This document shows, piece by piece, positions 51,796 through 59,547 of a stretch of DNA of 64,000 bases. The stretch's first letter is position 1. Every line of letters begins with the position of its first letter. The notes beneath the pieces are model-generated. The model had not been told where the DNA came from and did not search any database. It saw nothing but the letters and a program-made list of their open reading frames with translations. A program made the translations under genes and the position numbers. The DNA is from Inquilinus limosus DSM 16000 (lineage in GTDB: Bacteria > Pseudomonadota > Alphaproteobacteria > DSM-16000 > Inquilinaceae): positions 98,108-162,107 of the forward strand of contig NZ_AUHM01000018.1 of assembly GCF_000423185.1 (NCBI RefSeq). The letters are read 5' to 3'.

Positions 51796-52737
51796 TCAGG
51801 CGGCGAGGCCGTCCGTCCCCGCGCCGCACACCAGGCCGCAGACCACGTCGCCGTGGCGCGGCACGACCCGGCCGGATTGCAGCGCCGCGACCGAGGCGGC
51901 GCCGCTGAGGTCGGCGGCGAGGCCGAGCTCGAACCACAGCCAGCGCGCCGCCCGCTCCATGTCCCGGTCCTCGATCAGCACCACCTCGTCGACGGTGCTG
52001 CGGATGATGTCGAAGATGCGCGGATCGGTGCGGCCGCAGGCCATGGTCGGCACCGCGGTGGTGACGGCGTCGAGCGTCACCACCCGCCCCGCGTCCAGGC
52101 TGGCGCGCAGGGTCGGGGAGCCGACGGGCTCGATGCCGACGATCCGGGCCTTCGGATAGGTGGCGCGGATCGCCGTCGCCATGCCGGCGGCCAGGCCGCC
52201 GCCGCCGATCGCGATCAGGAACAGGCTGACCTCCGGCAGCTCCTCGGCGATCTCCAGCGCCACCGTGCCCTGCCCCGCGACCACCTCGGGATCGGCGAAG
52301 GGATGGAAGTAGACGGCGCCCGTCTCCCCGGCGAAGGCGCGGGCGGCGCGGTCGGCCTCGTCCCACACCATGCCTTCGATCCGGATCTCCGCGCCCCAGC
52401 CGGCCAGCTTGGCGCGCTTGGCCGGGGACGCGTTGCCGGGCAGGAAGACGGTGGTCTTCACCCGGGCGAGATGCCCGGCGCGGGCTACGGCGAGGCCGTG
52501 ATTGCCGCCCGAGGCGGTGACGATGCCGCGGGCCAGCGCCGCCGGGTCGGCGGCCAAGAGGCGGTTGGTCGCCCCACGCGCCTTGAAGGAGCCGGTGACC
52601 TGCAGGCACTCGAGCTTCAGCCACAGCGGCGCCGCTGTCGGCGCCTCGAGCAGCTGGTCCGCCCGGATCAGCGGCGTCCGCCGGACATGGCCGCGGATCC
52701 GGTCGGCCGCGGCCGTGATGTCGCCGAAGCCGATCAT
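51796..52737 (-). CDS. Threonine/serine dehydratase-like PLP enzyme (EutB-like)
   Basis: A 313-residue fold-type II PLP enzyme. The PLP Lys is in CLQVTGSFKARGATNRLLAADP at about residue 53, the substrate-binding loop is TASGGNHGLAVARAGHLA, and the glycine-rich phosphate loop is LIAIGGGGLAAGMATAIRATYP. It lacks the C-terminal ACT domains of biosynthetic threonine deaminase, as in catabolic and EutB-type enzymes. EutB occurs next to DoeB in ectoine operons; here the DoeB-like gene overlaps it by four bases (ATGA), but the ectoine hydrolase gene is absent. Confidence 0.87.
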   Translation of the reverse strand: MIGFGDITAAADRIRGHVRRTPLIRADQLLEAPTAAPLWLKLECLQVTGSFKARGATNRLLAADPAALARGIVTASGGNHGLAVARAGHLARVKTTVFLPGNASPAKRAKLAGWGAEIRIEGMVWDEADRAARAFAGETGAVYFHPFADPEVVAGQGTVALEIAEELPEVSLFLIAIGGGGLAAGMATAIRATYPKARIVGIEPVGSPTLRASLDAGRVVTLDAVTTAVPTMACGRTDPRIFDIIRSTVDEVVLIEDRDMERAARWLWFELGLAADLSGAASVAALQSGRVVPRHGDVVCGLVCGAGTDGLAA

Positions 52738-53798
52738 CCGAGGCTCCCGCGATAGGGCGAGGCGACGACCAGGCAGCAGTTGCCGGGCCGCACCCGCCCG
52801 GGCTGGCGCCGGGCGTAGACGATGCCGTCGGCGCCGTAGCGCAGCTCGACCGGCGCGCGCCCGGGATCGTGCAGGAAATGGATCCGCCCGGCCGGCTGCC
52901 CGGCCCGCACCTCGGCGCCGTTGCGATGATAGGGCTCGAACACGCCGTCATCGCTGGCGATGACATAGGCGGAGGCGCCCAGCACCTCATAGACCTTCGG
53001 ATCGGGCCGGCGCGGCGTCGCGAAGGACGGATCGAGCACGCCGAGATGCGCCAGCACGCTGCGCACGCCGCGCCGGCAGAGGGCCAGCGCGTCGAGCGAC
53101 ACGGTGCCCGCCCCCGCCATCTCGGTGCCGACCACGGTCAGCCCGGCGGCGACGGCGGCGGCGGTGGCGGTGCGCGGCTCGCCCAGATTGTCGACCACGA
53201 CGGTGATCGGCGCGTCGAAGGCCAGCACGGCGTCGATGTTGCGCCGCAGATGCGCCGGATCGGCCGCCGGCTCGACGATCGCGCTCGGAAGGATATCAAG
53301 CGACGAGCCGCCGGAATGGAGGTCGAGGAAGGCGTCGCCCAGCGGCAGCAGCACGTCCTGCACATAGGCCGAGATCTGCCGGGTGATGGTGCCGGCCGGC
53401 TCGCCCGGGAAGGTCCGGTTGAAGTTCAGCCCGTCGACCGGCGAGGTGCGCTTGCCGGCCACCACCGCCGGCAGGTTGATCGCCGGGATCAGGATCAGCC
53501 GGCCCTGGATCGTGCCGGGGTCGAGGTCGCGGATGATCTCGCCGAGGGTGATCGGCCCCTCGTATTCGTCGCCGTGATTGCCGCCCTCGAGGATCACGGT
53601 CGGGCCGGTGCCGTTGGCGATCACCGCCAGCGGGATGCGCACCGTGCCCCAGGCGTCGTCGTCCGGCGATTGCGGGATGTGGAAGAAGCCGACCTGCCGG
53701 CCCGGCTTGTCGAAGTCGATATCGGTGAACGCCGTGCTGCGGCGCACGGCCGGCCCGCCCCTGCTGGATCCCACCGCCACGGTCTCGATGTTTTCCAC
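52734..53798 (-). CDS. doeB: N-acyl-diaminobutyrate deacetylase-like hydrolase (DoeB-like)
   Basis: A 354-residue zinc hydrolase of the succinylglutamate desuccinylase/aspartoacylase family. The zinc site is in LEGGNHGDEYEGPITLGEIIRDL (His and Glu), FLDLHSGGSSLDILP adds another His, and LNFNRTFPGEPAGTITRQISAYVQDV carries the substrate Arg. The text matches DoeB of ectoine breakdown closely. The GTG start at 53798 has GGAGG ten bases upstream. It is the first gene of the IclR-linked operon and faces the regulator across a strong palindrome. Without an ectoine hydrolase its natural substrate is uncertain. Confidence 0.85.
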   Translation of the reverse strand: MENIETVAVGSSRGGPAVRRSTAFTDIDFDKPGRQVGFFHIPQSPDDDAWGTVRIPLAVIANGTGPTVILEGGNHGDEYEGPITLGEIIRDLDPGTIQGRLILIPAINLPAVVAGKRTSPVDGLNFNRTFPGEPAGTITRQISAYVQDVLLPLGDAFLDLHSGGSSLDILPSAIVEPAADPAHLRRNIDAVLAFDAPITVVVDNLGEPRTATAAAVAAGLTVVGTEMAGAGTVSLDALALCRRGVRSVLAHLGVLDPSFATPRRPDPKVYEVLGASAYVIASDDGVFEPYHRNGAEVRAGQPAGRIHFLHDPGRAPVELRYGADGIVYARRQPGRVRPGNCCLVVASPYRGSLG

Positions 53799-53854
53799 CG
53801 CGAATGCCTCCCCCCTGCGGCTGTCGTCGCCGCCGTGGAGAAACGCTAGGGTTG

Positions 53855-53886
53855 TTTTATTGGTGATGTCAACATCATATATAAAA
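53855..53886. promoter_or_regulatory. Candidate IclR operator, 32-bp nested palindrome
   Basis: Inner arms TGATGT and ACATCA (spacer CA) and outer arms TTTTAT and ATAAAA are symmetric about 53870-53871, with three unpaired bases on each side between the arms. The element is AT-rich and central in the 149-base divergent gap between the DoeB-like operon and the IclR gene, and could control both promoters. Confidence 0.6.
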
Positions 53887-53947
53887 CACTCATCGGAACG
53901 CCGGCGGCGGCGATACAGTCCGGCCCGGAATCGCTTGGGGGTTGAAT

Positions 53948-54706
53948 GTGACGGAGAAGAAGGCGGGCTATTCGGCGCCGGCGCTGGAGAAGGGCCTGGA
54001 CATCCTGGAACTGCTGGCCAGCCGCGACGAGCCGCTGTCCCTGACCCGCATCGCCGATGAGCTGGGCCGGTCGAAGAGCGAGATCTTCCGCATGGTGATG
54101 GTGCTGCTGGAGCGGGACTACCTCGCCCGCGACCCGGCCACCGACGACCTGACGCTGACCAACCGGCTGTTCTCGCTGGGGCTGCGCACGCCGCGGGTGC
54201 GCAACCTGGTGACCGAGGCGGTTCCGGTGATGAACGCGCTGGCCGCCGAGACCGGCCATTCCGCCCATCTGGTGGTGCTGTACCGCGGCCGCACCGTCGT
54301 CCTGGCCTCCGTCTCCGGCGAGCCGGACATCAGCTTCACCCTCAATCTCGGCTTCAACCGGCCGGCGGTGGACGCCACCTCGGGCCAGGTGATCATCGCC
54401 TTCCAGCCGCCGGAGACGCAGCAGCGCCTGATCCGCGAGAGCCTGCCCCAGGCGCAGGGCCGGGTGACCGAGGCGGAGCTGACGAGGGACCTGGCCCGCA
54501 TCCGCGACCGCGGCTTCGAGCTGCATGAGAGCCGGGATTTCGTCGGCCTGACCGACATCTGCTGCCCGATCCTGGACCGCAGCGGCCACGCCGTCGCCAG
54601 CATGATCATCACCTGCATCAAGCGCCACGGGCAGGAGGTCCGGCTGATGGACACGCTGGACGCCCTGAAGCGCGCCTGCGCCGTGATCAGCCAGACCGCC
54701 GCGTGA
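53948..54706 (+). CDS. IclR-family transcriptional regulator
   Basis: A 252-residue regulator. The N-terminal helix-turn-helix reads ALEKGLDILELLASRDEPLSLTRIADELGRSKSEIFRMVMVLLERDYLARD, followed by the IclR effector domain with TGHSAHLVVLYRGRTVVLASVSG and GFELHESRDFVGLTDICCPILDRSGHAVASMIITC. The GTG at 53948 is chosen over a TTG two codons earlier because GGGGG then lies at correct spacing. It is divergent from the eight-gene operon that runs to 43802 and probably controls it. Confidence 0.92.
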   Translation: MTEKKAGYSAPALEKGLDILELLASRDEPLSLTRIADELGRSKSEIFRMVMVLLERDYLARDPATDDLTLTNRLFSLGLRTPRVRNLVTEAVPVMNALAAETGHSAHLVVLYRGRTVVLASVSGEPDISFTLNLGFNRPAVDATSGQVIIAFQPPETQQRLIRESLPQAQGRVTEAELTRDLARIRDRGFELHESRDFVGLTDICCPILDRSGHAVASMIITCIKRHGQEVRLMDTLDALKRACAVISQTAA

Positions 54707-54727
54707 TTCCCAACACGCCTCGAGGGT

Positions 54728-54818
54728 CGTCATGGCGAGCCGGCGAAGCCGGCGTGGCCATCCTGGGGCCGGTGCGAGCTGCCCTGGATGGCCACGCCCC
54801 TTCGGGCTCGCCATGACG
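54728..54818. repeat. Dispersed double-hairpin palindromic repeat, copy 4
   Basis: About 91 bp. Outer arms GTCATGGCGAG and CTCGCCATGAC are perfect; inner arms GGCCATCC and GGATGGCC are perfect. The left cap is CCGGC-GAA-GCCGG, and the right one is a CCC-CTTC-GGG hairpin. It lies between the IclR stop and the GntR operator. Confidence 0.92.
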
Positions 54819-54857
54819 GCTTTTGCCTATGGTTGGGATCGGGCTTGCACATCCTCA

Positions 54858-54889
54858 AATTATCGATATCGTTATCAATATCGATAATT
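54858..54889. promoter_or_regulatory. Candidate GntR operator, 12-8-12 perfect palindrome
   Basis: Arms AATTATCGATAT and ATATCGATAATT are perfectly complementary and flank CGTTATCA. It lies just upstream of the GntR gene and its operon and is the only AT-rich dyad there. FCD-type GntR proteins bind short dyads, so this one may hold two overlapping sites. Confidence 0.65.
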
Positions 54890-54905
54890 CGAATCAGGGA
54901 TGCAG

Positions 54906-55589
54906 ATGCTCGCCATCGCGCAGGAGGGCGTGCGGCCCGGCAAGAGCGCGGAGGTCTTCGACGGCCTCAAGCGCATGATCATGCTGGGCGAGCTCGCGCC
55001 CGGGCTGGCCCTGCTGGAGCTGGAGCTGGCGCAGCGCTTCCAGTGCAGCCAGGGCACGGTGCGCGAGGCGCTGCTGGCGCTGCAGGAGGAAGGGCTGGTG
55101 CATCGCCAGCCGCACAAGGGCACCCGCGTCGCCGACTGCACCGAGGACGAGGCCGTCGAGATGTTCCGGCTGCGCCATGGCATCGAGACCCGCGGCATCG
55201 TCCGCGCCCTGCGGCGCCCCGACCCCGCCTTGCTGCCGGACCTGACCGCCCTGATCGAGGGGATGGAGGCGAAGGCGCGGGCCGGAGACGAATACGGGCA
55301 GACCGAGTTGGACCGCGCCTTCCACCGCCGCCTGTTCCGGACCGCCGGCCTGCCGGCGGTGGAGCCGCTGCTGCACCGCTGCATCCTGCACAACCACCGC
55401 TTCAAGATCACCCGCAGCGGCGAGCGGCGCGACCTGATGGCCACGGCCCGGCGACACTGGACCATCGTCGAGGCGCTGACGGCGCGGGACGAGGCCGCGG
55501 CGGTCGCCGCCATCGGCCACCATATCGAAACCATCGTCGATGTCGGCCCGTCGATCTTCGGCGCCGCCGAGGAGGGCCGCACGGCATGA
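54906..55589 (+). CDS. GntR-family (FCD) transcriptional regulator
   Basis: A 227-residue regulator. The winged helix is AEVFDGLKRMIMLGELAPGLALLELELAQRFQCSQGTVREALLALQEEGLVHRQPHKGTRVAD, followed by an all-helical FCD effector domain with RLRHGIETRGIVRAL and ELDRAFHRRLFRTAG carrying metal or ligand residues. An ATG six bases upstream overlaps the AGGGA ribosome-binding site, so 54906 is preferred. It is the first gene of a seven-gene operon, autoregulated most likely through the palindrome ahead of it. Confidence 0.92.
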   Translation: MLAIAQEGVRPGKSAEVFDGLKRMIMLGELAPGLALLELELAQRFQCSQGTVREALLALQEEGLVHRQPHKGTRVADCTEDEAVEMFRLRHGIETRGIVRALRRPDPALLPDLTALIEGMEAKARAGDEYGQTELDRAFHRRLFRTAGLPAVEPLLHRCILHNHRFKITRSGERRDLMATARRHWTIVEALTARDEAAAVAAIGHHIETIVDVGPSIFGAAEEGRTA

Positions 55590-56548
55590 CCGGCTTCGAT
55601 CCGAACGACGCCCCGAACCCCGAGATGGCGGCGATCATGGCGCGGCTGGCCGCCGAGGACGGGCACCTGCCGGACCCGACCACCCTGCCGGCCGCCGCGG
55701 GCCGGGCCCAGGCCGAGGCGGGCAACCGCCGCTGGAACCAGGAGCTGCCGCCGATGGAGACGGAGGCGCTGGTGCTGCCCGGTGGCATCGCCCCTCGCCC
55801 CGCCCGTCTGTTCCGGCCGCCATCGGCGCGCGGTGCGATCCTCTACATCCATGGCGGCGGCTGGGCCTTCTGCAGCCTCGACACCCATGACCGGGCCATG
55901 CGCTGCCTGGCCGAGGCCACGGGCATGGCCGTGATCGGCATCGACTATCGCCTGGCGCCGGAACATCCCTACCCCGCCGGGCTGGACGACGCGATCGCGG
56001 CCTGGCGCGCCCTGCCGGAGGTGCTGGCGCAGCATGGCCTCGCCGGTCCGGTCGGCGTATCGGGCGATTCCGCCGGCGCCAACCTGGCGCTGGCGCTGAT
56101 GCTGCGCGAACAGGACGCCGGCCGGAAGCTGCCGGGTTTCGGCCTGCTGTTCTACGGCGTCTATGCCGTCAACCACGACACCGAGTCCCACCGGCGCTTC
56201 GGCCCCGGCGGCTACGGCCTGACCACCGCGAAGATGATCCGGTACCGGGACTGGTACGCGCCCGATCCCGCCACCTGGGAAGAGCCGCTGATCTCGCCCC
56301 TCATGGCGTCGGACGCCGCGCTGCGGACGCTGCCGCCGCTCTATCTCAACGCCGCCGGGCTCGACCCGCTGCTCAGCGACACGCTGGCGCTCGGGGAGCG
56401 GCTGCGGGCGCTGGGACGGGCGGACCCGGTGCGGGTCCATCGCGGCGTGATCCACGGCTTCATGCAGATGACCACCGCGCTGCAAAAGGCCCGAACGGCC
56501 TTCGCCGAGGCCGGGGCCTGGGCCCGGCGCTTCAACGACAACGCATAG
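55586..56548 (+). CDS. Alpha/beta-hydrolase (hormone-sensitive-lipase family esterase)
   Basis: A 320-residue hydrolase. ILYIHGGGWAFCSLDTHDRAMRCLAEATGMAVIGIDYRLAPEHPYPAGLDDAIAAW carries the oxyanion-hole HGGG motif, the nucleophile Ser is in VSGDSAGANLALALMLRE, and YLNAAGLDPLLSD with HRGVIHGFMQM completes the Asp and His of the triad. It probably removes an acyl or acetyl ester from the imported compound. The ATG overlaps the GntR stop (ATGA). Confidence 0.9.
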   Translation: MTGFDPNDAPNPEMAAIMARLAAEDGHLPDPTTLPAAAGRAQAEAGNRRWNQELPPMETEALVLPGGIAPRPARLFRPPSARGAILYIHGGGWAFCSLDTHDRAMRCLAEATGMAVIGIDYRLAPEHPYPAGLDDAIAAWRALPEVLAQHGLAGPVGVSGDSAGANLALALMLREQDAGRKLPGFGLLFYGVYAVNHDTESHRRFGPGGYGLTTAKMIRYRDWYAPDPATWEEPLISPLMASDAALRTLPPLYLNAAGLDPLLSDTLALGERLRALGRADPVRVHRGVIHGFMQMTTALQKARTAFAEAGAWARRFNDNA

Positions 56549-56565
56549 AGGGAGGAGGAAACGTC

Positions 56566-57780
56566 ATGAGGAAGATGCAGGGTGCGGCCCTGGCCGCGCT
56601 GCTGGTTCTGGCCGCGGGGACGGCGCAGGCCGAGAGCACCGTCCGCTTCTGGTACCATTTCGACAATCCGGACAACCCGGTGGCGGATCTCGTCGCCAAG
56701 TTCGAGGCGGCCAATCCGGGGATCAAGGTCGAGGCCGAGAACATCCCCTGGAACAGCTATTACGACAACCTCTACACCGCGATCGCCGGCGGCAACGCGC
56801 CGGATGCGGCGATGGTGAAGCTGTTCGCCCAGCCGCGGCTGGTGGAGATGGAGGCGCTGGAGCCGCTGGACGACCGGATCGCCGGCTGGGACGGCAAGGC
56901 CGATCTGCAGGACGACCTGCTGAAGATCAATGCCGGGCCGGACGGACAGCAGTACTACCTGCCGGTCCAATACGTCGTCTCCTATCTTTACTACCGCGCC
57001 GACCTGTTCGCCGAGGCCGGGCTGCAGCCGCCGAAGAGCTGCGACGAATTCCAGAAGGCGGCCGAGGCGCTGACCCGCGACACCAATGGCGACGGGCAGC
57101 CGGACCTCTGGGGCTTCGGCTTCCGCGGCGGCAAGGGCGGCTACGACCATTGGGGGCCCTTCGTCCTCTCGGCCGGCGCCAAGTTCGAGAAGGGCGGGCT
57201 GACGACGCCGGAGGTGATCGCCGCCAACAATTGGCTGGTCGATCTCTATCGCGGCCAGAAGCTGTTCCCGCCCTCGGCGCCGAATGACGGCTTCCAGGAG
57301 ATCATCGCCGCCTTCCAGCAGGGCCGGACGGCGATGACGATCCACCACATCGGCTCCTCCGCCGGCATGGTGAAGGCGCTGGGCGACAAGGTCTCCGCCG
57401 TTTCCGTGCCGGAATGCAACGGCGGCCGCTGGACCTCCTACGGCGACGAATCCCTCGCCGTCCTGTCCTCGGCCGAGGACAAGGACGCCGCCTGGAAGTG
57501 GATCGCCTTCCTGGCCAGCGGCGACGCCAATGTCGAGTTCAACAAGGCCACCGGCCAGCTGCCGGTGACCAAGAGCGGCGCGGCGAAGTGGACCCTGCAC
57601 GAGAAGCGCTTCGTCGACGCCACCGTCCAGTCCCTGCCCTTCGCCCACAGCCTGCCCGCCGTCTCCCAGACCGCTGATTTCGTCAACACGGTCTGGCCGG
57701 CGGCGATGCAGCGGGCCCTGACCGGCGAGATCACGCCGGAGCAGATGATGCAGGAAATCGAGCAGCTCTACGCCCAGTAA
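56566..57780 (+). CDS. Sugar ABC transporter substrate-binding protein
   Basis: A 404-residue CUT1 binding protein. The signal peptide MRKMQGAALAALLVLAAGTAQA precedes ESTVRFWYHFDNPDNPVADLVAKFEAANPGI. ITPEQMMQEIEQLYAQ closes it in the usual manner, and ITAFQQGRTAMTIHH-type hinge text (IIAAFQQGRTAMTIHHIG) is present. GGGAGGAGG lies just upstream. It precedes its two permeases; no ATPase follows. The ligand is unknown but probably a ketose or acylated sugar, from the neighbours. Confidence 0.91.
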   Translation: MRKMQGAALAALLVLAAGTAQAESTVRFWYHFDNPDNPVADLVAKFEAANPGIKVEAENIPWNSYYDNLYTAIAGGNAPDAAMVKLFAQPRLVEMEALEPLDDRIAGWDGKADLQDDLLKINAGPDGQQYYLPVQYVVSYLYYRADLFAEAGLQPPKSCDEFQKAAEALTRDTNGDGQPDLWGFGFRGGKGGYDHWGPFVLSAGAKFEKGGLTTPEVIAANNWLVDLYRGQKLFPPSAPNDGFQEIIAAFQQGRTAMTIHHIGSSAGMVKALGDKVSAVSVPECNGGRWTSYGDESLAVLSSAEDKDAAWKWIAFLASGDANVEFNKATGQLPVTKSGAAKWTLHEKRFVDATVQSLPFAHSLPAVSQTADFVNTVWPAAMQRALTGEITPEQMMQEIEQLYAQ

Positions 57781-57793
57781 GGCCGAGGACCCG

Positions 57794-58711
57794 ATGTCGA
57801 TGACCCTGGCGACGGCCCGGGCGGCGCCGGCCCGCGGCGAGAAGCGGACCCGGATCCTGCCCTATGTGCTGCTGAGCCCGGCGGTGCTGGTGACGCTGCT
57901 GATCGTGTTCCTGCCGATGCTGCAGGCGCTGGTCCTCAGCCTGCACGAATTCGTGCTGTTCCGGCCGAACCGGATGCCTTTCGCCGGGCTCGACAACTTC
58001 GCCAAGGCACTGGCGGACCCGGTGTTCTGGACCTCGCTGCAGCACACGGCGCTCTGGGTCGGGATCACGGTCCCGGCCCAGCTGCTGCTCGGCCTCGTCA
58101 CCGCGCTGCTGCTGAACCAGCGCTTCTGGTGGCGGCCGCTGGCGCGGGCCGTCGTCATCATCCCCTGGGCGCTGCCCAGCGTCGTCATCGCCCTGATGTG
58201 GCGCTGGATCTACGACCCCAACGCCGGGGTGCTGAACGACGTGCTGGTCCGGCTCGGCATGCTGCAGGGCGCCTTCCCCTGGCTGGCCGATCCCGGCACG
58301 TCGCTCTATGCCATCATCCTGACCCTGACCTGGCAGGGCTTCCCCTTCTTTGCAGTGATGATCCTGGCCGGGCTGCAGGCGGTGCCGCGCGACCTGTACG
58401 AGGCGGCGGCGATCGACGGCGCGACGCCCTGGCAGCAGTTCTGGCGGATCACCCTGCCCTCGATCGCCGGGGTGATCGCGACCGCGGTGCTGCTGCGGCT
58501 GATCTGGGTCGCCAACTCGATCGACGTGATCTTCGTCATGACCGGCGGCGGCCCCGGCTACGCCACCCACACCCTGCCGCTCTACGCCTTCATCAAGGCC
58601 AGGACCAATCTCGACTTCGGCTACGGTTCGGCGCTGGCGGTGATCTTCACTCTGCTGCTCGCCGGCTTCGTCCTGGCCTATCTGCGGCGCACCACGAGGA
58701 CCATGGACTGA
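57794..58711 (+). CDS. Carbohydrate ABC transporter permease (MalF-type)
   Basis: A 305-residue CUT1 permease with six helices. The EAA loop is DLYEAAAIDGATPWQQFWRITLPSIAGVIATAVLLRLIWVANSID. The stop overlaps the start of the following permease (TGATG). Hydrophobic profile and length are typical. Confidence 0.93.
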   Translation: MSMTLATARAAPARGEKRTRILPYVLLSPAVLVTLLIVFLPMLQALVLSLHEFVLFRPNRMPFAGLDNFAKALADPVFWTSLQHTALWVGITVPAQLLLGLVTALLLNQRFWWRPLARAVVIIPWALPSVVIALMWRWIYDPNAGVLNDVLVRLGMLQGAFPWLADPGTSLYAIILTLTWQGFPFFAVMILAGLQAVPRDLYEAAAIDGATPWQQFWRITLPSIAGVIATAVLLRLIWVANSIDVIFVMTGGGPGYATHTLPLYAFIKARTNLDFGYGSALAVIFTLLLAGFVLAYLRRTTRTMD

Positions 58712-59547
58712 TGGTCACCCGCAGCTCCCCCTGGCAGCGCGTCGCCATGATCCATCTGCCGATGCTGCTGATCGCGGGCTTCGCGCTCGGCCCCTATCTG
58801 TGGATGGCGCTGACCTCGCTGACGCCGCCGGACGACATCGTCGGCCGCGGCGTCGCCGCCGACCCGTCGGCCTGGACCGCTGCCAGCTACGAGCGGCTGT
58901 TCGGCCGCACCAGCTTCCTCGCGAACATGGGCCACAGCCTGATCGTGGCGCTGGGCACGGTCGCGGTCGGGCTGACGCTCAGCGTCACCGCGGCCTACGC
59001 CTTCTCGCGCTTCCGCTTCGCCGGGCGCCGGCTGCTGATGGTCCAGTTCCTGGTCATCAACATGTTCCCGATCGTGCTGCTGATCCTGCCGCTGTTCGTG
59101 CTGATGCGGCGGCTCGGGCTGCTCGACACCCACATCGCGCTGATCATCGCCAACGCCACCGTCGCCATCCCCTTCGCGATCTGGATGATGACGAGCTACA
59201 TCGACGCCATCCCGAAGAGCCTGGACGAGGCGGCGATGACCGATGGCTGCAGTCGCCTCGGCGCGCTGTGGCGGGTGATCCTGCCGCTCTGCATCCCCGG
59301 GCTCGTCGCGACCGGCATCTACATCTTCATCACCGCCTGGAACGAATACCTCTACGCCCTGACGCTGGGCGGCCGCACCGTCCGCACCATGACCGTCGCG
59401 ATCCAGACCCTGATCGGCGAGTACCAGATCGAATGGGGCCTGCTGACCGCCGGCGGCGTGGTCGGCGCCCTGCCCGCCACCATCCTGTTCCTCCTCGTCC
59501 AGAAACGCCTGATCGGCGGCCTGACCCAGGGCGCCGTGAAGGGATGA
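58711..59547 (+). CDS. Carbohydrate ABC transporter permease (MalG-type)
   Basis: A 278-residue CUT1 permease. The EAA loop is [71 protein letters not shown] marks the first periplasmic loop. The start overlaps the MalF-type stop, and the stop overlaps the epimerase start. Confidence 0.93.
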   Translation: MVTRSSPWQRVAMIHLPMLLIAGFALGPYLWMALTSLTPPDDIVGRGVAADPSAWTAASYERLFGRTSFLANMGHSLIVALGTVAVGLTLSVTAAYAFSRFRFAGRRLLMVQFLVINMFPIVLLILPLFVLMRRLGLLDTHIALIIANATVAIPFAIWMMTSYIDAIPKSLDEAAMTDGCSRLGALWRVILPLCIPGLVATGIYIFITAWNEYLYALTLGGRTVRTMTVAIQTLIGEYQIEWGLLTAGGVVGALPATILFLLVQKRLIGGLTQGAVKG

